Part shown: positions 59,632 to 64,000 of the stretch, piece after piece
How the letters are laid out: each line of letters opens with the position of its first letter
Numbering within the stretch: the first letter of the stretch is position 1
Assembly (NCBI RefSeq): GCF_040499845.1
Contig: NZ_CP159342.1
Coordinates: 3,286,001 to 3,350,000 of the forward strand
DNA length: 64,000 nucleotides
Reading direction: 5' to 3'
Source of the DNA: Micromonospora sp. CCTCC AA 2012012
Lineage (GTDB): Bacteria; Actinomycetota; Actinomycetes; Mycobacteriales; Micromonosporaceae
Translations under genes and position numbers: made by a program
Notes under the pieces: model-generated
Databases searched by the model: none
Told to the model about the DNA's origin: nothing
What the model saw: only the letters and a program-made list of their open reading frames with translations

Positions 59632-60593
59632 TGCGCACCGGTGCCGCCGCCGGGCACGCCGGCTACTTCCACGAGGCGATCTTCTTCGACTCCGAGGAGC
59701 ACCTGCTCGCCGTCGTGCTGCCCTTCCTGCTCGACGGCGTGGCGAACGGCGAACCCACCCTGGTGGGCTTCGGCGAACGCAACACCGACCTGGTCCGCCG
59801 GGCCCTGCCGGCCGGCTCGCCGGTGACGTTCCTGCCCGGCGGCGACGTGTACGCCCGGCCCACCGGCGCGATCCGCTCCTACCGGCAGCTGCTCTCCGCG
59901 TACGTCGCCGAGGGGGCGCAGCAGATCCGGATCGTCGGCGAACTGTCGCCCGCCTCCTTCGGCTCCACCTGGGACTGGTGGGCCCGCTACGAGTCGGCCA
60001 TCAACCACGCGTACGACGACTTCCCGCTCTGGAGCATGTGCGCGTACGACACCCGGATCGCCCCGGCGGGGGTGCTGCACGACGTGGCCCGTACCCATCC
60101 CCGGGAGGCCCGCCCGGACGGCAGCCACGTGCCGACCGGCGTCTACACCGAACCGCGCCGCTACCTGAGCGAGCCGCGACCGATGCTGCTGGACCCGGTG
60201 CAGCACGACCCGCCCGTGGTCGAGCTGACCGACCCCACCCCCGCGGAGGCCCGCGCCGCCGTCTACGCCGCCGACAAGGGACAGCTCCCCGTCGACGACG
60301 TCGAGGACCTGGTCGTCGCGGTCAGCGAGACGGTGACCAACGCGCTGCGGCACGGCAGGCCGCAGGTGCGGATGACGCTGTGGAGCGCCGAGGACCGGAT
60401 CGTGGTGAGCGTCCGCGACGCCGGCCCCGGCCCCGACGACCCGTTCGCCGGGCTGCTCCCGGCGACCACCGGCACAGCGGGTGGCCTGGGGCTCTGGATC
60501 AGCTACCAGTCCTGCAACCACGTGGCCCTGCAACGCGACCCGGACGGCTTCACGCTGCGGCTCACCGCGGGCAATCCGCACTTCCCGGTCTGA
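59631..60593 (+). CDS. MEDS-domain / HATPase (RsbW-like anti-sigma or histidine-kinase-type) protein
   Basis: A 320-residue protein with an N-terminal MEDS domain (about 8-175, GYFHEAIFFDSEEHLLAVVLPFL). A C-terminal GHKL ATPase lies at about 195-320 with N-box LVVAVSETVTNALRHG, G1 box VSVRDAGPGPDD and G2 GTAGGLGLWISYQ. No histidine phosphoacceptor domain is seen, so it resembles RsbW-type anti-sigma kinases rather than sensor kinases. The ATG at 59631 shares a base with the preceding stop. The pair could form a partner-switching module sharing the same kind of sensor. No sigma factor is in this window. Confidence 0.85.
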   Translation: MRTGAAAGHAGYFHEAIFFDSEEHLLAVVLPFLLDGVANGEPTLVGFGERNTDLVRRALPAGSPVTFLPGGDVYARPTGAIRSYRQLLSAYVAEGAQQIRIVGELSPASFGSTWDWWARYESAINHAYDDFPLWSMCAYDTRIAPAGVLHDVARTHPREARPDGSHVPTGVYTEPRRYLSEPRPMLLDPVQHDPPVVELTDPTPAEARAAVYAADKGQLPVDDVEDLVVAVSETVTNALRHGRPQVRMTLWSAEDRIVVSVRDAGPGPDDPFAGLLPATTGTAGGLGLWISYQSCNHVALQRDPDGFTLRLTAGNPHFPV

Positions 60594-60615
60594 CCGGTCG
60601 GCCCCTGGACCGGGC

Positions 60616-60640
60616 CCCTCGACCGCCCTACGGTCGAGGG
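60616..60640. terminator. Hairpin terminator after the MEDS pair
   Basis: CCCTCGACCG (60616-60625) and CGGTCGAGGG (60631-60640) form a perfect 10-bp stem with a 5-nt loop. Confidence 0.75.
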
Positions 60641-60750
60641 CCGGGGTGGTCCGGACGCCGCGCACCGACGGCGGTACCGTTGCGCCTCATCATGCCCTGC
60701 GGGGCGGTCATCCGCCGGCCTGGCGCTGGCGAACCGACGGAGGATGGCGC

Positions 60751-62226
60751 ATGTCCACTGGCGAGGACCCGTTCGCGAACCACGACGACGTCACCGCGCG
60801 GCCGCACTTCGCGCTCGCCGTACGCGGCTACGACAAGCGGCAGGTGGACCGCCACGTCGAGCACCTGGACGCCGAACTGGCGCGGGTGACGCTCGACCGG
60901 GACCGGGCGTACGGGCAGGTGCGGGAGCTGACGGTGCAGATGCAGGGGCTGCAGACCGAGGTGACCGAGCTGCGGGAGCGTCCGGCGCAGGTGGACCGGG
61001 CGTCCTTCCGGGACCTGGGCCCGATGGTCGACCAGATCCTCGCGCTGGCCGAGAAGCAGGCCGCCGCGATCACCGACGGCGCGACGCAGCACGCCACCGA
61101 CGTGCGGGAGCAGGCCGAGCAGACGCTCGTCGCCGCGCAGGAGCAGGCCACCCGGACGCTGCGGGAGCTGGACGAGGAGCTGTCCGCCCGGCGTACCGAG
61201 CACGACCGGGCGCACGAGGAGCAGCGGGCCGCCGCGCAGGCCGAGCTGACCGGCATCCGGGAGCTGGCGGAGAAGCTGCGAGCCGACGGCCAGGCCGCGC
61301 ACGAGCGCGCCCAGCAGGAGGCGAAGCGGATCGCCGAGCAGAGCACCCAGCAGGTCGAGCAGGCCCGGTCCGCGTCGGAGGCGCTGGTGAAGGCCGCGCG
61401 GACGCAGATCCAGCAGGAGGTCCAGGCCACCCGCGCCAAGGCCCAGCAGGAGCTGGCCCAGTGGCAGACGGCGATGGCCCGCGAGCTGGAGGAGCGGCGG
61501 GCCGCCGCCGAGCAGGAACTGGCCGAGCGGGCCACGGGCGCGGAGCGGGACATCGCCGCGCTGGTGGCCGAGGCCCAGCAGTACGCGACCGAGGTGCGCG
61601 AGCGGGCCGACGAGCAGACCGCCGCGCACACCGAGCAGCTCACCGCGCTCCAGCAGGAGATCCGGGAGCGGCAGGAGGCGCTGGCCGAGCTGCGTACCGA
61701 GCTGGAGACGGCCGGCCAGCAGCTCGCCCGGCTCCAGCAGGACGCCGCCGCCGTGGAGCAGGAGGGCGCCGAGCTGGAGCAGCGGCTGCTCCAGGTACGC
61801 CGGGACCTGGCCGCCGAGACGAACCGGTTGGAGGAGGCCCGCCGGGCCGGTGACTCCGCCGAGCAGCACGCCAAGGAGGTCCGGGCGCGGGTGCAGCGGG
61901 AGGCGAAGCGGGTGGCCGACCTGGCTGCCGCGGCCGTCATGGCGGCTGCCGCCGGCGGTGTCGAGACGGCCGAGTACCCGCAGGTCGCCAACCGACCGGC
62001 CGGGGACCGGCCGCGCCCGGGCACGCCCGAGCCGGAGCGTCCGGCCGCCGAGCCGGCCGCGGTCGAGCCGGCCGGCATCGAGCCCGCCGCCGCCGCACCC
62101 GCGCCCGTCAGCGCGCCGCCCGCCCCGGAGCGGTACGAGCGGCCCGCGCTGGACCGGCCCTTCGTCCGCCGGACGGCGGCGGAGGTCGTCGAGGCGTCCC
62201 CCTCGGAGGTCCCCGCCTCCGCCTGA
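60751..62226 (+). CDS. DivIVA/Scy-FilP-like coiled-coil protein
   Basis: A 491-residue protein. It begins with a DivIVA-type N terminus (FALAVRGYDKRQVDRHVEHLDAELA). From about residue 50 to 410 there is an almost unbroken coiled coil rich in Glu/Gln/Ala/Arg, with repeats such as ERAQQEAKRIAEQ and QEAKRVADLAA. The final 80 residues are Pro/Ala-rich and disordered. The style is that of polar-growth scaffold proteins (Scy and FilP in Streptomyces) that organise apical growth with DivIVA. The ATG follows GGAGGATGGCGC. Role is inferred from composition and domain order; it is not DivIVA itself, which is shorter. Confidence 0.85.
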   Translation: MSTGEDPFANHDDVTARPHFALAVRGYDKRQVDRHVEHLDAELARVTLDRDRAYGQVRELTVQMQGLQTEVTELRERPAQVDRASFRDLGPMVDQILALAEKQAAAITDGATQHATDVREQAEQTLVAAQEQATRTLRELDEELSARRTEHDRAHEEQRAAAQAELTGIRELAEKLRADGQAAHERAQQEAKRIAEQSTQQVEQARSASEALVKAARTQIQQEVQATRAKAQQELAQWQTAMARELEERRAAAEQELAERATGAERDIAALVAEAQQYATEVRERADEQTAAHTEQLTALQQEIRERQEALAELRTELETAGQQLARLQQDAAAVEQEGAELEQRLLQVRRDLAAETNRLEEARRAGDSAEQHAKEVRARVQREAKRVADLAAAAVMAAAAGGVETAEYPQVANRPAGDRPRPGTPEPERPAAEPAAVEPAGIEPAAAAPAPVSAPPAPERYERPALDRPFVRRTAAEVVEASPSEVPASA

Positions 62227-62344
62227 CCCGCGGGGCGGCCGGTGCGGGCCGGGTCACGGACCTTGGACCCTGTGCCGCGGGACCTGCCGCGCGACATGCT
62301 CCCCTCGACGGTGACGGTCACCTGTCGACGACGGTCGGAGTGTC

Positions 62345-63577
62345 ATGCGCGCGGTGTCGGAAACCCGGTTGGCGGAGATCCTCGGACGGCTGCCCGGCGA
62401 GCCCCGGGTGGTGGCCAGCGGCAACCACGTCGCGCCGCTGCACACGCTCGCCGTGCTGGACCGGTCGGTGGCCGAGTACCGGCTGTTCATGCTGAACGCG
62501 CCGCGCGGCATCCCGGACCGGGAGGGCGTCCACTACGAGACGGCGTTCGTCGGCGCCGGGATGCGCTGGCACCCACGCCTGTCGTACCTGCCCAGCCGGT
62601 TGTCGCTGGTGCCGGCGCTGCTGCACGACCGGCTGCCGCCCGACGTGGTCGTGCTGCACACCAGCCGCCCGTCCGGCGGCGCGGTCAGCCTCGGCGTGGA
62701 GGTGAACATCCTGCCGGCCGCGGTGGAGGCGGTCCGGGCCCGCGGGGGTCTGGTGATCGCGCAGGCCAACCGGCAGATGCCGGTCACCCACGGCGACGCG
62801 GTGCTGCCGCTGGACGCCGTCGACCACCTGCTGGAGGTCGACGAGCCGCTGCCGGCGACCGCCCCGGCCGAGCCGGACGAGGTGGCCGCCGCGATCGGCG
62901 CGCGGGTCGCCGCCCTGGTGCCGCCGGGGGCCACCCTGCAGACCGGCATCGGCGGCATCCCGGACGCCACGCTCTCCGCGTTGGCCGACCGGCAGGGGCT
63001 GCGGATCTGGTCGGAGATGTTCAGCGACGGGGTGCTCGCCCTGGAGAAGGCCGGCTGCCTGGACCGCGAGGTGCCGGTGACCGCCTCGTTCTGCTTCGGT
63101 TCGGACGAGCTCTACGACTGGGTGGACGGCAACCCCCGGGTCCGCATGCTGCGTACCGAGAAGACCAACGACCCGGCGCTGATCGCCCGGCACCCGCACC
63201 TGGTGTCGGTTAACAGCGCCCTGGAGGTGGACCTCTTCGCGCAGGCCAACGCCAGCCGGATCGGCACCCGGGTGCACTCGGGTTTCGGTGGGCAGACCGA
63301 CTTCATCGTGGGTGCCCTGCACTCCCCCGGTGGGCAGGCGGTCATCGCGCTGCGCTCCTGGCACCCGAGGGCCGACGTGTCGACGGTCGTGCCGCTGCTC
63401 TCCGGGCCGGTGACCTCGTTCCAGCACAGCGCGATCGTCACCGAGCAGGGCTGCGCGTCGGTGTGGGGCCGGGACGCCGTCGAGCAGGCGCAGCAACTGG
63501 TGGACCACGCCGCCCACCCGGACGCCCGGGACGGGCTGCGCGCGGCCGGCCGCCGGATGGGCCTGCCGCTGCGCTGA
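62345..63577 (+). CDS. Acetyl-CoA hydrolase/transferase family (4-hydroxybutyrate CoA-transferase-like)
   Basis: A 410-residue family I-type CoA-transferase. It has VASGNHVAPLHTL near the start, GVEVNILPAAVEAVRARGGLVIAQANRQMP in the first half, the family signature TLQTGIGGIPDATL and RIWSEMFSDGVLAL, whose Glu is the expected covalent CoA carrier. VHSGFGGQTDFIVGA and the C-terminal STVVPLLSGPVTSFQ are also typical. It probably moves CoA between acetate and another acid; the acid is unknown. The ATG at 62345 has no clear ribosome binding site. It stands alone between the Scy-like gene and the HIT gene. Confidence 0.88.
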   Translation: MRAVSETRLAEILGRLPGEPRVVASGNHVAPLHTLAVLDRSVAEYRLFMLNAPRGIPDREGVHYETAFVGAGMRWHPRLSYLPSRLSLVPALLHDRLPPDVVVLHTSRPSGGAVSLGVEVNILPAAVEAVRARGGLVIAQANRQMPVTHGDAVLPLDAVDHLLEVDEPLPATAPAEPDEVAAAIGARVAALVPPGATLQTGIGGIPDATLSALADRQGLRIWSEMFSDGVLALEKAGCLDREVPVTASFCFGSDELYDWVDGNPRVRMLRTEKTNDPALIARHPHLVSVNSALEVDLFAQANASRIGTRVHSGFGGQTDFIVGALHSPGGQAVIALRSWHPRADVSTVVPLLSGPVTSFQHSAIVTEQGCASVWGRDAVEQAQQLVDHAAHPDARDGLRAAGRRMGLPLR

Positions 63578-63624
63578 CCACCCGGGGTACGCGCCCGGCC
63601 CCCGCCTACCGGATGATGTCCCCC

Positions 63625-64000
63625 ATGATCGATTGGCGACAGGACCGGATCGGGTCGGCGCTGCGCGGCGAGAACCCCACCGTGCTGGCCACCCTGCCGG
63701 GCGGGTTCGCGGTGCTCGGGGACGTGCAGTGGCTGCCCGGCTACTGCGTCCTGCTCGCCGACGACCCGACCGTGGAACGGCTCAGCGACCTGCCGAGGGC
63801 GCGGCGGCTGGCGTACCTGGAGAGCATGGACCGGCTCGCCGGGGCGGTGGAACGGGCCTGCAAGGCGGCGGACCCGGCCTTCCGCCGGGTGAACATCGAG
63901 ATCCTCGGCAACACCGACCCCTTCCTGCACGCGCACGTCTGGCCCCGCTACGACTGGGAGCCGCCGGAGATCGTCGGGAAGCCGGTCTGGCTCTATCCGG
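63625..64000 (+). CDS. HIT-family protein, 3' end outside the window
   Basis: 125 residues of a longer frame that runs off the window. It shows the HIT histidine motif as NTDPFLHAHVWPRY (His-x-His at the C-terminal part of the visible protein), with earlier DWRQDRIGSALRGENPTVLATL. HIT proteins hydrolyse nucleotide phosphoesters. Three in-frame ATGs lie at 63613, 63616 and 63625; I chose the last because it is closest to the usual start, but any is possible. The missing C terminus should be short. Confidence 0.75.
   Translation, partial: MIDWRQDRIGSALRGENPTVLATLPGGFAVLGDVQWLPGYCVLLADDPTVERLSDLPRARRLAYLESMDRLAGAVERACKAADPAFRRVNIEILGNTDPFLHAHVWPRYDWEPPEIVGKPVWLYP

Noticed and set aside
1..64000. 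tRNA, rRNA, prophage or mobile-element genes
   Set aside because: Intergenic regions were read for tRNA T-arm signatures and for transposase, integrase or phage motifs in the translations; none was found, though small RNAs cannot be excluded by eye.

Overview
The window reads as chromosomal DNA of a high-GC Gram-positive actinomycete. G+C is very high with strong third-position G/C bias, GTG starts are frequent, stops of one gene often overlap starts of the next, and the gene content (SpoIIE-type phosphatases, a Scy/FilP-like coiled coil, GPP34, DUF427, DUF6671, MEDS proteins) is typical of the group. A Micromonospora-like (Micromonosporaceae) source is my inference from gene style, not something the sequence proves. 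I see no tRNA, rRNA, CRISPR array, insertion sequence or prophage.

Layout. 1-3.4 kb: end of an apparent wall-polymer locus (cytidylyltransferase-reductase fusion plus a TagF-like polymerase). 3.4-9.5 kb: alpha/beta hydrolase, a secreted C39-type peptidase behind a c-di-AMP (ydaO) riboswitch, two membrane-associated hypotheticals, an acyltransferase and an AlkB-like dioxygenase. 9.5-15.6 kb: nucleobase permease and a topoisomerase IV (parE-parC) operon. 15.9-19.8 kb: secreted SGNH hydrolase, divergent nsrR/hmp nitric-oxide defence pair, cupin. 20.0-30.7 kb: a tightly coupled operon with GmhA, HldE, GmhB fused to a GT9 domain, a second GT9, three other glycosyltransferases, a carbamoyltransferase and an SDR. 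It looks like ADP-heptose synthesis and export into a carbamoylated envelope glycan. 30.7-44.8 kb: mixed housekeeping and secreted functions (PP2C phosphatase, lipase-like SGNH hydrolase, amino-acid permease, GPP34, GNAT, secreted tripeptidyl aminopeptidase, DUF72, DinB, DUF427, Pr6Pr).

44.8-50.0 kb holds the most striking locus: a PII-like protein and a 1396-residue protein fusing a NuoL/DabB-like membrane half to a DabA (DUF2309) half, divergent from a beta-carbonic-anhydrase-like gene, with a two-tier palindrome between them. I read it as a single-polypeptide DAB inorganic-carbon pump with its own regulator and carbonic-anhydrase homologue. 50-64 kb: glycogen-debranching-like enzyme and SCP2 protein, DUF6671, GH88/105-like hydrolase, DinB, 2H phosphoesterase, a second PAS-GAF-PP2C phosphatase, a barrel glycosidase, a MEDS-STAS / MEDS-HATPase pair, a Scy-like polar coiled coil, a CoA-transferase and the start of a HIT protein cut by the window edge.

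Regulatory themes. At least eight genes and one leader peptide have a TANNNT -10 box only 6-7 nt before the start codon, implying leaderless transcription. Three genes have hairpins on or beside the ribosome binding site. Most convergent gene pairs are separated by clear GC-rich hairpin terminators.
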